From Psychrosphaera haliotis (GTDB lineage: Bacteria > Pseudomonadota > Gammaproteobacteria > Enterobacterales > Alteromonadaceae): a stretch of DNA of 64,000 nt. The stretch is taken from NCBI RefSeq assembly GCF_039523615.1, contig NZ_BAAAFQ010000004.1:372001-436000 (forward strand), written 5' to 3'. The position numbers and the translations under genes are program-made. Below, one piece after another: positions 34,324 through 42,624 of this stretch. The notes beneath the pieces were generated by a model. The model was not told the DNA's origin. It saw only the letters and a program-made list of their open reading frames with translations, and searched no databases. Positions within the stretch are counted from its first letter, which is position 1, and every line of letters begins with the position of its first letter.

Positions 34324-35961
34324 ATGTTCTCAAAAGGTGCTAAATCGCACTTCGCGCTAGCTGTTGTATTCATGGCTTCACTGCTTCAAGCATGCTCAGG
34401 CGGTGGCTCTAACGATTCCGTAGAGGTAGACCCTAATACAGTTTCTATTGGTGGTACTATTGAAGGATTAGCAGGAGAAATAACTGTTAGCATCAACGGC
34501 AGTGAAGAGGTGCTTAATACCAATGGTGATTTCACCTTCAGCACTAGAGTTACGATACAAGAAGACTTTGTTATCCGGCTTGTTGATGCTCCAACAGGGT
34601 TGGTTTGCAGCATAGAGAATAGTAGTGGTACGGCAACCGCTAACATTTCAAATGTCGCTATCAGTTGTTCGGGACTTGAAGCTCGCGCATATAGTTTAAA
34701 TAACCTCGGCTTTTCAGAAGAATCGCCTTCAGTATTAACGTTTGCTTTCCATTTGGTAAACCGGATTACTGGTAGAGCCATCGAAGATTTGACAACAGAT
34801 AATGTGACTGACTATTTAATTGTTACTGAAAATCAGTTGCCAATATCTAAAACTGAGTCATTTTTAGAAGTTGATCCACTTGTGGGTCTAAATGCAACTT
34901 ACACAACGGTTTTTGCAATAGATATTAGTGCATCACTTACGCAAGCAAACCTTGCACAGGTTGTCTCTAGTATTAAGGACACTGTTGCTGACGCGAATGG
35001 CAATTCGTTACTTGAGGCGAATCAACGAGTTTCTATTTTTACATTTGATAGCACAATTGAAAATATTCTTGAACCGTCACAAGACATCCAAAACATCTTT
35101 GATGCATTAGATAATATCGAAGTTGGTGGAAATAGTACGAATCTATTTGGTGCTATTAAACAAAGCGCTGACAGTTGGACTAATGAAGTGTCCCCAGATT
35201 TAATCAGTTACGGTAGCTTGATCTTATTCACCGACGGAAATGACAACTCGGAGCTAGTATCAAAAGATGAAGCCTTAAGCTCAGTCGCCAGCAAAGATGT
35301 GTACTTTATCGTGTTAGGCAATGAGTCGAATACTGATACCTTGGCTGAGTTTACTCCGGAGTCCAATATCTTTTCTATAGAGGACTTTAACGAATTAAAT
35401 ACCGTATTGAGCTCAGCATTAGATTTCGCAAAAAGTTATGAGAATGGTTTATATGTGCTTAGTTATGCTACGCCTAAAAGAGCCGGCAACCATCTCCTAA
35501 CCATCGCCCCAAATGATGATTATGATTGCAATACCAGTGTTAATGATGCCGAAACTCAGCAAATGTCTGATACGGGCTTTATTAGTGATTGTATTGACAG
35601 CGTAAGCCATAACTTCGATGCGAACGGCTACACTGACATCTCACCACAGTTAGAACTTAGTGGCGTTAAAACAACGATATCAACATCAGCGGACTGGCAG
35701 GCTCGTGTTCGATGGACAAACTCCGACGTTGATTTATCATGGCAGGTAGAGCGTTGTATTGGCGATATCTCCTATTCTCTGAGTGAAGACAAAAAAATCG
35801 CAACGTTTGAAAGACAAATAGATGACTTTAGCATGGTGTATATCAAAGTAACTGACGAAAACTCTTCGGTAAGCGAAGAAGGTTACCTACAAATGTCTAG
35901 TACTGAAGGCGACTTTAAATTAGTTAAAAACCAACGTAATAGTGATTTATGTAATCGTTAG
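34324..35961 (+). CDS. Lipoprotein with von Willebrand factor A domain
   Basis: 545 residues. Lipoprotein signal with lipobox LLQAC, Cys24, followed by SGGGSND, which suits outer-membrane sorting. An N-terminal Ig-like region (IEGLAGEITVSINGSEEVL), then a VWA domain at about residues 193-370. The metal site DISAS is at residues 200-204, with GGNSTNL and LFTDGND supplying the other MIDAS loops. A C-terminal beta-rich region contains a few Cys residues. VWA domains of this type bind protein ligands through a metal ion. Starts 41 bases after the TcpQ-like gene; its end overlaps the convergent NRDE gene by 15 bases. Ligand unknown. Confidence 0.82.
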   Translation: MFSKGAKSHFALAVVFMASLLQACSGGGSNDSVEVDPNTVSIGGTIEGLAGEITVSINGSEEVLNTNGDFTFSTRVTIQEDFVIRLVDAPTGLVCSIENSSGTATANISNVAISCSGLEARAYSLNNLGFSEESPSVLTFAFHLVNRITGRAIEDLTTDNVTDYLIVTENQLPISKTESFLEVDPLVGLNATYTTVFAIDISASLTQANLAQVVSSIKDTVADANGNSLLEANQRVSIFTFDSTIENILEPSQDIQNIFDALDNIEVGGNSTNLFGAIKQSADSWTNEVSPDLISYGSLILFTDGNDNSELVSKDEALSSVASKDVYFIVLGNESNTDTLAEFTPESNIFSIEDFNELNTVLSSALDFAKSYENGLYVLSYATPKRAGNHLLTIAPNDDYDCNTSVNDAETQQMSDTGFISDCIDSVSHNFDANGYTDISPQLELSGVKTTISTSADWQARVRWTNSDVDLSWQVERCIGDISYSLSEDKKIATFERQIDDFSMVYIKVTDENSSVSEEGYLQMSSTEGDFKLVKNQRNSDLCNR

Positions 35962-36669
35962 GGATTTACGGATAGGTTGGGCTAGGTTAGCTTCACAGGG
36001 TTGACCTGGCCAATATTTGAATTCAATACTCTTCTGATTTATCTCAATAACGGTCATCGATTGGCTGCAAGCTTCAGCTCTGTGCATGCAAAAACTATAA
36101 GCTCTATCGCCATCAACTTCTGGCTCATGAGCACGGTGTAGCTTAATAATATCATCAACAAAACTTATCTTCTGGCTATTGGCGAATTCAGATCGCAGCG
36201 TTTTTATTTTCTCTACCTCGGGGTGTCCTGAAGAGTATAGTTGCTCAGGAAGCGTCTCCTTCTGTAGGAGTTTGTCTCCATTAAAGTGCCACAAAAATTG
36301 GTCATTTAAGCTAATGACACACAAATAAAAAGGCTGGCTTTGGTGGTAAGGCCAAGTATTAATAATATCCTCAGCGTCAGCTAGTGTAGCGCATTCAGCA
36401 AGTTTTTGAATCAATGCACCTCGAGATACTAACTTATCACTCATCGGCTTCATTATGCCCTGGTAATCATTTAATAGGCAAAATGTTAGACCTTTATTAT
36501 TTGTCGCAATCCAACTGCCTTTACCAACGGGATCTATCGGCATTAAATACTCAACCCCCGCTTTCGAAAAACGTTGTGGTGGCAAAGCTTTGGCCCTTAA
36601 TACAGACTCATCTCGTGTAAAAACAAGACCAATACTGCCGTCGAATTTACGCCAATTTAGACTGCACAT
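35947..36669 (-). CDS. NRDE/TANGO2-family protein
   Basis: 240 residues from ATG 36669. This start gives MCSLNWRK, matching the M-C opening of the TANGO2/NRDE family, and GAGAG lies just upstream. The NRDE signature appears as FTRDE near residues 18-22, followed by PVGKGSWIATNNKGLTFCLLNDY near 68-90 (the G-G-T-W-x-x-x-N block of the family). No signal or membrane segment. The 5' end lies inside the 3' end of the DinB-like gene (23-base overlap), suggesting coupling. Family function in bacteria is unclear. Confidence 0.72.
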   Translation of the reverse strand: MCSLNWRKFDGSIGLVFTRDESVLRAKALPPQRFSKAGVEYLMPIDPVGKGSWIATNNKGLTFCLLNDYQGIMKPMSDKLVSRGALIQKLAECATLADAEDIINTWPYHQSQPFYLCVISLNDQFLWHFNGDKLLQKETLPEQLYSSGHPEVEKIKTLRSEFANSQKISFVDDIIKLHRAHEPEVDGDRAYSFCMHRAEACSQSMTVIEINQKSIEFKYWPGQPCEANLAQPIRKSLTIT

Positions 36670-37165
36670 TACTCTCAAACACTCTTGTTGATGCCGCTTT
36701 ACCAAACGAGTCATCGATTGATAATCCAATTGAAGTAGACAATAGCTTAATAATAGCCATATGGTGCGTGGTGTGGCTGTACAAAAATATTAACTCACGT
36801 GCTAGTGAACTGTTCACTTCAGAGGGCGATATAGCAGGATTTGTTGTGCACAAAACAACAACACTTTTATCACTTTGTATGCTACGTAATATTTGTATAA
36901 CAGACTTTATTTGATCTGTTGCTGCTGATCTAGACGATTGAACAGTTTGATCTCGTTTGCGATCGTCGTAATCTATGAGCGAATTTGTGGTAAGAACAGA
37001 TTGATAATGTTCGATAATGTGCCGCACGTGCGCGCCCATTGAAGAGCCGTGGTTAGTTGGGACATTCTGATATTGAATAGAATCTAACGACGTTAAAAAG
37101 GTAAGTAACTGATTTAAAACTTGTACATTGTCTTCACTGATTTGCTGTATCGAATCCATAGGCAT
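36647..37165 (-). CDS. DinB-like four-helix putative metalloprotein
   Basis: 172 residues, predicted mostly helical. Histidines are spaced as in the DinB/YfiT fold: H47 (GAHVRHIIEHY) and the later SHTTHHMAIIK near residues 130-140, giving a possible three-His metal site. No signal peptide. The NRDE-family gene starts within its last codons. Two possible ATGs lie 6 bases apart (MPMDSI). DinB-superfamily proteins are often thiol-dependent transferases or detoxifying enzymes, but nothing here shows a substrate. Confidence 0.65.
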   Translation of the reverse strand: MPMDSIQQISEDNVQVLNQLLTFLTSLDSIQYQNVPTNHGSSMGAHVRHIIEHYQSVLTTNSLIDYDDRKRDQTVQSSRSAATDQIKSVIQILRSIQSDKSVVVLCTTNPAISPSEVNSSLARELIFLYSHTTHHMAIIKLLSTSIGLSIDDSFGKAASTRVFESNVQSKLA

Positions 37166-37256
37166 CCATAATTGGGTTTTACTGGACCATTAGAACTTCA
37201 AAACAACGAATAAATTTCAGTAGCGTTAAATTATATGTCCAACGCTACCTAATAAT

Positions 37257-37736
37257 TTATCGACCTGCGTGTTTCATAAGCCTTTCTTTTTGTCTGCCCC
37301 AGTCTCTGTCTTTGATATCTGAACGCTTATCTTGGCTATGTTTACCTTTTGCTAAATGGAACTCCACTTTTACCCAGCTTTTTTTCCAATACATTGCTGT
37401 TGCTATAAGGGTATAACCTTGACGTTCGACGGCACCAACCAACTCCATAATTTCGCGTTTTTTAAGTAACAGTTTTCTGTACCTAGTTGGTTCGCAAACA
37501 ACGTGGCTTGATGCTTGATTTAAAGGCTGAATTTCAGAATTTAATAAAAACACTTCACCATCTTTTAAAAATACGTAGGTATCCGAAATATTTACTTTAC
37601 CTTCTCGGATACTTTTTACTTCCCATCCTTGCAACTCAACGCCGGCTTCAAACTTCTTATCAAGCTGATACTCATGGCGAGCTTTCTTGTTCAATGCAAT
37701 TGTATTAGATGGTGTTTTTGGTTTTTTCTTAGCCAT
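37257..37736 (-). CDS. smpB: SsrA-binding protein SmpB
   Basis: Binds tmRNA and delivers it to stalled ribosomes for trans-translation. 159 residues, usual size. Clear motifs: KKARHEYQLDKKFEAGVELQGWEVKSIREGK, AMYWKKSWVKVEFHLAKGK and the basic tail DKRSDIKDRDWGRQKERLMK. Divergent from ratA, as in E. coli. No ssrA (tmRNA) gene is seen next to it. Confidence 0.97.
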   Translation of the reverse strand: MAKKKPKTPSNTIALNKKARHEYQLDKKFEAGVELQGWEVKSIREGKVNISDTYVFLKDGEVFLLNSEIQPLNQASSHVVCEPTRYRKLLLKKREIMELVGAVERQGYTLIATAMYWKKSWVKVEFHLAKGKHSQDKRSDIKDRDWGRQKERLMKHAGR

Positions 37737-37845
37737 AATTACTTCTTTGTTAGTTCTCCATCGATTATAACCATTTATAGGTTATTTTCTATGTAAGTTT
37801 GTTAGAATAAACCTTAACGAGTGTTAAAAACGATAAGTAGGGTCC

Positions 37846-38277
37846 ATGCCAAAGCTTTCACGCAGCGCGTTAGTCATGTATAGCTGCGATCAAATGTATA
37901 ATTTAGTTAATGATATAGAGTCATATCCTCAGTTTATACCTAATTGTGCTGATGCCACTTGTAAAGTCTTGTCTAGTACAGAACTCGAAGGTTCGCTGTT
38001 AATCAACAAAGCTGGCATCAGTAAATGGTTTACCACTAAAAATGAATTGGTGTCTAACCGTGTTATCAATATGACATTAGTTAACGGCCCTTTCAAATAT
38101 TTAACTGGCAGTTGGACCTTCACTGAACTCGATTCTGATGCTTGTAAAGTTGAACTTGAACTAGACTTTGAATTCTCTTCAAAAATGATTGAGCTCGCAT
38201 TTGGAAAGATATTTACGCACGTAACAACAAGTATGGTCACTGCATTCACACAAAGAGCAAAACAAGTTTATGTCTAA
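37846..38277 (+). CDS. ratA: RatA-like SRPBCC (COQ10 family) protein
   Basis: 143 residues, START/SRPBCC lipid-binding fold. LSRSALVMYSCDQMYNLVNDIESYPQFIPNC is the hallmark start of the RatA/COQ10 family; GPFKYLTGSWTF and FEFSSKMIELAFGKIF are also typical. In E. coli RatA was described as a toxin that blocks ribosome subunit joining; related proteins carry ubiquinone. Which applies here is not shown. The stop overlaps the rnfH start by 8 bases. Ribosome site AGGG before the ATG. Confidence 0.9.
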   Translation: MPKLSRSALVMYSCDQMYNLVNDIESYPQFIPNCADATCKVLSSTELEGSLLINKAGISKWFTTKNELVSNRVINMTLVNGPFKYLTGSWTFTELDSDACKVELELDFEFSSKMIELAFGKIFTHVTTSMVTAFTQRAKQVYV

Positions 38278-38617
38278 CATCATTACAATTGAAGTGGCAT
38301 ATGCCCTTCCTGAAAAACAATCACTTTTACAATTACAAGTTGATGCTGATTCTACCGTTGAGCAGGCCATTGATAAAAGTGGGATTATGACAAGCCACCC
38401 AGAAATAGATTTGGCGGCCCTGAAAGTTGGGATATGGTCAAAAACTTGTAAGCTTGAAGCTAGCTTAAAGGATGGTGATCGAATTGAAATTTATCGACCT
38501 CTTATTGCCGACCCTAAAGAAGTCCGTAAGCGCCGTGCAGAAAAAGCAGTGCAAGAAGGTCGCGCTGATAAAGTAACTGGTGGCCGACCAAACCCTCGTA
38601 AAAAAGCCGAAGATTAA
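38270..38617 (+). CDS. rnfH: RnfH/RatB family ubiquitin-fold protein
   Basis: 115 residues, beta-grasp fold. IEVAYALPEKQSLLQLQVD and VGIWSKTCKLEASLKDGDRIEIYRPLIADPKEVRKRRA are the family blocks; the tail is very basic. Always paired with ratA, here with an 8-base overlap. The function is unsettled; earlier called RatB as a supposed antitoxin. The last codons and stop form the left arm and loop of the terminator that serves the convergent bamE. Confidence 0.9.
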   Translation: MSNIITIEVAYALPEKQSLLQLQVDADSTVEQAIDKSGIMTSHPEIDLAALKVGIWSKTCKLEASLKDGDRIEIYRPLIADPKEVRKRRAEKAVQEGRADKVTGGRPNPRKKAED

Positions 38618-38626
38618 CTTCGGCTT
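38604..38626 (-). terminator. Terminator of bamE, embedded in the rnfH 3' end
   Basis: AAGCCGAAG / CTTCGGCTT with loop ATTAA. On the minus strand it is followed by six T; on the plus strand the T-run is weak. The arms include the rnfH stop codon (38615-38617). Confidence 0.8.
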
Positions 38627-38643
38627 CATTTAGCTTTTAAACA

Positions 38644-38991
38644 CTACTCAGCGTCTAACGGCGTATCAAAGTGCTCAGGTCTGTCAAAGTCACCGGAAAT
38701 ATCACTAACAATATCATTTTGAAAGTGTACAACTATTTCTTTTCTTAAAAGTTCGTCTGTTTTACCCACGCGACGCGTGTATACGTAGTGCCAGTCATCA
38801 TCACGGAATGCATTACTCACGACAGGGTTGCCCAAAACGTATTCCACTTGTTCTTTGGTCATATTCACACGAAGTTTATCCACATCTCTTTGGTTTAGGT
38901 AATTACCCTGAACGATGTCATATTTATAAACCCAGCTACTGCAGCCTGAAAGAACCCCAAGGGCCAATAAAACTAATAAAATTTGCTTCAT
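38644..38991 (-). CDS. bamE: Outer membrane assembly lipoprotein BamE
   Basis: Lipoprotein of the BAM complex that inserts beta-barrel proteins into the outer membrane. 115 residues. Signal peptide with lipobox GVLSGC (Cys16). Conserved YKYDIVQGNYLNQRDVDKLR, MTKEQVEYVLGNPVV and DDWHYVYTRR, all typical of BamE/SmpA. Convergent with ratA-rnfH, the usual arrangement. Monocistronic. Confidence 0.95.
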   Translation of the reverse strand: MKQILLVLLALGVLSGCSSWVYKYDIVQGNYLNQRDVDKLRVNMTKEQVEYVLGNPVVSNAFRDDDWHYVYTRRVGKTDELLRKEIVVHFQNDIVSDISGDFDRPEHFDTPLDAE

Positions 38992-39119
38992 GTAATTACT
39001 ACTTCATAAGATTAAAAGGTTGTTGCTATTGGAATCATCCTTTAGCAAAAAGTTCCATCATACTACCAGATAAAATTCTGTTAGGTAAGACGGAACTCGT
39101 GCTAAAACCCTAATAGGCC

Positions 39120-40325
39120 TTACATAGAGGCAGCTACGGCTTCTACTTTTTTCCAAACGCGCATAAAGTTACCCGACAAGATTTTCTTTATTTCTTGCTC
39201 TGTATAGCCTCGGTTTAACAAACCTTGTACTAAATGAGGGAAATAAGACACGTCTTTTAAATCTCTTGGCAATGAATCGCCCACGCCATCAAAGTCTGAG
39301 CCGATACCTACATAATCAATGCCTACAAGATTTTTAACATGATCAATGTGATCCAAAACAGTTTCTAATGATGCAAACGGATATGGGGTTGCTGTGCGGT
39401 GCGCTTCTGCGATTTCATTCGCTTTTGGGTCACCCCATTTAACGCCAGCCGCCTCAAATTTCTTAGATAGGTCATCTTGCCAATCACGAGTTTCTTGAGA
39501 TACAAAACTAGAACCAAAGTTGATTTGAATAACGCCGCCATTTTTAGCTAGGGCCTTAATCATTTTGTCGTCCATATTACGTTCAAATCCTGGCGTGAAT
39601 TTTCGTAATGATGAATGAGAAGCTATCGCAGGCGCTTTAGTTATCTCCATTGCTTGATAAAAAGCAGCGTCTGAAACGTGCGAAATATCAACCATGACAC
39701 CCAATTTATTCATTTCAACGACAAGTTCTTTGCCAAACGGGCTTAATCCTTTCCAGTTACGACGAAGATCATATGACGAATCTGAAATATGATTTGAAAG
39801 TGAGTGTGCAAGAGTGATGTAACGGATACCGCGGTCATAAAACATTTTTAAATTATCAAGACTACCGGCAACGGGACTTCCGTTTTCCATGCCCATTGGT
39901 AATGAAATAAGACCTTTTTTAAAGTGCTCTTCAACATCAGAAGTCGAATACGCCACGGCAAACTTATCAGGTGCTCTATTAGCAATTGCTTCTACGGAGT
40001 CTATAAGTTGATGAGCTAATTGAACCCCATAGTCTTTACCTGGCGCCTCAAGCGTTGCAGGTAAGTAAATAGACATAAATGGCGCGTTAAGGCCGCCTTT
40101 TTTTGCTCTTGGATAATCGAAGTCGCCTTTTTCTGTAGCGACCGTTACGTCTTCCCAGCGTTTATTTATACGAAAAGGAACATCAATATGACTATCTACA
40201 ATTATTGTATTTTGAGCGATATCTTTTGCTTTTTTCGATACTTCAATAGCATGAGCAGTTTGTGCAGAGCATAAAGCAGATAAAGCTAAAGCTGCGGTTA
40301 ATGCAGAAAGAGTGAACGACTTCAT
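39120..40325 (-). CDS. Secreted M19 family membrane-dipeptidase-like peptidase
   Basis: 401 residues from ATG 40325, which has GGGAT upstream and begins the signal peptide MKSFTLSALTAALALSALC with cleavage likely after THA/AHA. Zinc-ligand motifs of peptidase family M19 are present: VDSHIDVP (HxD), MGMENGSPV (Glu), DISHVSD and ASHSSLRKF (His), and VGIGSDFDG. Likely periplasmic dipeptidase acting on dipeptides. An in-frame upstream start (40367) adds 14 residues before the signal and is less likely. Single gene; the lipoprotein operon ends 79 bases upstream. Confidence 0.92.
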   Translation of the reverse strand: MKSFTLSALTAALALSALCSAQTAHAIEVSKKAKDIAQNTIIVDSHIDVPFRINKRWEDVTVATEKGDFDYPRAKKGGLNAPFMSIYLPATLEAPGKDYGVQLAHQLIDSVEAIANRAPDKFAVAYSTSDVEEHFKKGLISLPMGMENGSPVAGSLDNLKMFYDRGIRYITLAHSLSNHISDSSYDLRRNWKGLSPFGKELVVEMNKLGVMVDISHVSDAAFYQAMEITKAPAIASHSSLRKFTPGFERNMDDKMIKALAKNGGVIQINFGSSFVSQETRDWQDDLSKKFEAAGVKWGDPKANEIAEAHRTATPYPFASLETVLDHIDHVKNLVGIDYVGIGSDFDGVGDSLPRDLKDVSYFPHLVQGLLNRGYTEQEIKKILSGNFMRVWKKVEAVAASM

Positions 40326-40403
40326 AGGGATCCCTTTTGTTTTTATTGGTTCATTTCTAGCTTTCATTTAAACACTTTTAAAAACGATATGGAACAACCT
40401 TAC

Positions 40404-40982
40404 TTAATCAAAGCGAATACCATCTACATAGTTGAAAAAGAAATAATCGGTAATGTCAGAACTTGCTCCAACAACAGGAATAATTAGGTTATTTTCATCT
40501 TTTAGTTCTAATTGTAAGCAGATTTTTCCATTTCTAATTTTAAGCTTAGGTGTAATAAACCAAGTTTTACTATGAGTAACCTGCTGTATTTCATTATCAA
40601 AGTCATAAGCTTCAATTCGATTTAATATGAACTCACTGATAATGATGTTTGCTCGACTCTGAAACGTCGCGCCCTTTATCTTTCCCTTTACAGGTAGCAG
40701 TTTAATTTTAGGCTTGTCTTCCCCAGAATATATTGAGGTTTCTAGCTTGTCATAAATAAGGTTTATTTCTTTTTCAATTTGAAGATAGTATTGCAAGCGG
40801 ACAAAAAACGGGTCAAGTAAGTCAGTGGGAGACTCGATCGCTCTTCTTTCAGCTTCTTTTTCATAAGCCTTCTCATGCGGAACCTCGGTAATGTTGTATA
40901 CCACTTTTGTTATAACAACAGGTTCAGTTGACTGACAACCAATCACAGTTAATAACAACATAGCCATCACGACTTTACGCAT
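40404..40982 (-). CDS. Lipoprotein of unknown function, last gene of the FlgO-type operon
   Basis: 192 residues. Signal with lipobox VIGC (Cys16), then QSTEPVV. The N-terminal half is helical and charged (HEKAYEKEAERRAIESPTDLL), the C-terminal half beta-rich (KTWFITPKLKIRNGKICLQLELKDENNLIIPV). It does not show the FlgO pattern of the three genes upstream. The C-terminal part resembles domains that take secretory targets or bind the envelope only in a general way. Starts 12 bases after the preceding stop, so surely co-transcribed. I do not recognise the family. Confidence 0.7.
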   Translation of the reverse strand: MRKVVMAMLLLTVIGCQSTEPVVITKVVYNITEVPHEKAYEKEAERRAIESPTDLLDPFFVRLQYYLQIEKEINLIYDKLETSIYSGEDKPKIKLLPVKGKIKGATFQSRANIIISEFILNRIEAYDFDNEIQQVTHSKTWFITPKLKIRNGKICLQLELKDENNLIIPVVGASSDITDYFFFNYVDGIRFD

Positions 40983-40994
40983 AATATCGCCTAA

Positions 40995-41786
40995 CTAAAG
41001 CACTGTATGTTTAGCGCCAGGAGGGATCACCGTATCTAATACAAAATAAGGTATAAAGCCTGACGCGGTTGAAATTATCCACTTATTATCAAAATCAACG
41101 ACTCTAGCATTAATTAACAAACCGGTTTGTTGATACATCACTGTGCCTGTAAGGACATGGGTGATTGATTCGCTTGAAGTAAGCTTGTTGGCATCACGAG
41201 AAAACACAAAGTCTCCTTGCGGCGTAATGGACACGGTATTTTTTACTTTATAATCTGCTACCGTAAAGCCATTTTGAAATAAGTGCGTGGTAAAGTGCTC
41301 CGAAACAATATTGCCAACTGGCGTGATCGTAGCTAAGTCGTTAGTGAAATCGACAAATGATGTGACGCCCACTATGACATGCTTTGCATCTTTTGAAACA
41401 TTACTTATTAAACTCGCTGATATTTGTTCAATATACTCGCTTAATAAAACGGAGTGCTGATTGCCTGTTAACGTGTGGTTGGCAATATAAGCACTTTCAG
41501 ACTCCATAGTAGATGCAGACGAGTAATTAGATCTTTGTCTCTCAGCGAAGTTGTCAGGTTTATTAGTGCGAACAGTTGGAGTCTCTGTTGCTGCAGTCGT
41601 TGTGTCTGCATCATATCCGTTTATACTTTTAGGACAGTCAATAATTTGCCCTCTTGGGTTCATGCAAACATTTTCTTCTTTAACCTGCACAATAGGCTTT
41701 GGTTGTTCCGTAAATGAACACGCCGATAGTAAAGCCAACCCGCTAACATAAAGTAGCACTCTAACATTTGATTTTTTCGATATCAT
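40995..41786 (-). CDS. FlgO-domain lipoprotein (paralogue 3)
   Basis: 263 residues. Lipobox LLSAC (Cys23). An unusual insert with two Cys (VCMNPRGQIIDCP, about residues 40-52), a disordered Thr/Ser-rich stretch, then a FlgO-type domain from about residue 115: VIVGVTSFVDFTNDLATITPVG, ISPQGDFVFSRDANKL-like block, LTGTVMYQQTGLLINARVVDFDNKWI. FlgO is a Vibrio outer-membrane lipoprotein needed for flagellum stability and motility. This copy is more divergent than the next gene upstream. Gap to that gene is 25 bases. Confidence 0.75.
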   Translation of the reverse strand: MISKKSNVRVLLYVSGLALLSACSFTEQPKPIVQVKEENVCMNPRGQIIDCPKSINGYDADTTTAATETPTVRTNKPDNFAERQRSNYSSASTMESESAYIANHTLTGNQHSVLLSEYIEQISASLISNVSKDAKHVIVGVTSFVDFTNDLATITPVGNIVSEHFTTHLFQNGFTVADYKVKNTVSITPQGDFVFSRDANKLTSSESITHVLTGTVMYQQTGLLINARVVDFDNKWIISTASGFIPYFVLDTVIPPGAKHTVL

Positions 41787-41811
41787 AACGACTCACCTAA
41801 CAAGATGTTGT

Positions 41812-42615
41812 TTAATCTACATTTCGCTCAGAAGATACAACTGGTATACCATCATTAAAGCCGCTCGAAGTTAATTGGTTAACGACATTATTAGGCAAAA
41901 AACCTTGTGCCGATGCGACAACCGCTTTTGAATCAATTCCAACAACACGAGCATTAATCAAATAACCAGTAAGTTGCTTTGTTAACGTTCCAGCAACGGC
42001 ATATTTGATTGGTAAGTCACCTTCTAACTCTAAGTAGTCTTTACTAAAAATGAAATCGCCATCTGGCGTGACGCGCACAAAATCTGTAGTTTTGAAATCT
42101 ATAACAGGAATACCAAATTTGTGAACCTCATGGATAAAGCTCTCGGATATTTGCTTGCCTAATATGTCAGAGTACTGAAAGTCACTATCTAACATCACGA
42201 AACTCGTTACGGCTATAGGCGTACTCGAATTTACGTATTTCATATTAGACACTAAGTCTTGCATTAATCCACGAACGTAAAAGTTGATATTTTTATCACG
42301 ACCGCCTCGATTAGGTTGTTGCTTGCCCATTTCATTCATTTTTCCCAACAAATGACTGCGGTAGTCATTCTGGAACTTTAAGCTCGCATCATTTGCCGTC
42401 ATTACATTTTCGTTATCTAATCTTGGCTTTGGAGCTAATGAAGCCTCTTCGGATTCGCTCACTAATGCGTTTGCAGTCTTAACGTCAGTGCTATTTTCAT
42501 TAGCGGCCTGCTCAACTTTAATATCATCATTATAAGACTCTTCTACAGACCAGTCAGAAATAGACGAACAAGCGGTAATATTAGTCGCTATTATAAGAGG
42601 GATTATTTTTTTCAT
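41812..42615 (-). CDS. flgO: FlgO family outer membrane lipoprotein (closest to FlgO)
   Basis: 267 residues. Lipobox ITAC (Cys16). After a charged linker, the domain at about 105-255 reads RGLMQDLVSNMKYVNSSTPI, AVTSFVMLDSDFQYSDILG, ESFIHEVHKFGIPVIDFK, TPDGDFIFSKDYLEL, AVAGTLTKQLTGYLINARVV, VVASAQGFLPNNVV, very like Vibrio/Shewanella FlgO. It is the best candidate for the true FlgO. The usual neighbours flgP and flgT are missing, and two paralogues flank it. Middle gene of a four-lipoprotein operon. Assignment rests on remembered family features, not on a search. Confidence 0.75.
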   Translation of the reverse strand: MKKIIPLIIATNITACSSISDWSVEESYNDDIKVEQAANENSTDVKTANALVSESEEASLAPKPRLDNENVMTANDASLKFQNDYRSHLLGKMNEMGKQQPNRGGRDKNINFYVRGLMQDLVSNMKYVNSSTPIAVTSFVMLDSDFQYSDILGKQISESFIHEVHKFGIPVIDFKTTDFVRVTPDGDFIFSKDYLELEGDLPIKYAVAGTLTKQLTGYLINARVVGIDSKAVVASAQGFLPNNVVNQLTSSGFNDGIPVVSSERNVD

Positions 42616-42624
42616 GATTTGCTC

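Noticed and set aside
37166..37845. tmRNA gene next to smpB
   Set aside because: The gaps on either side of smpB (91 and 109 bases) are too short and lack the tRNA-like ends.
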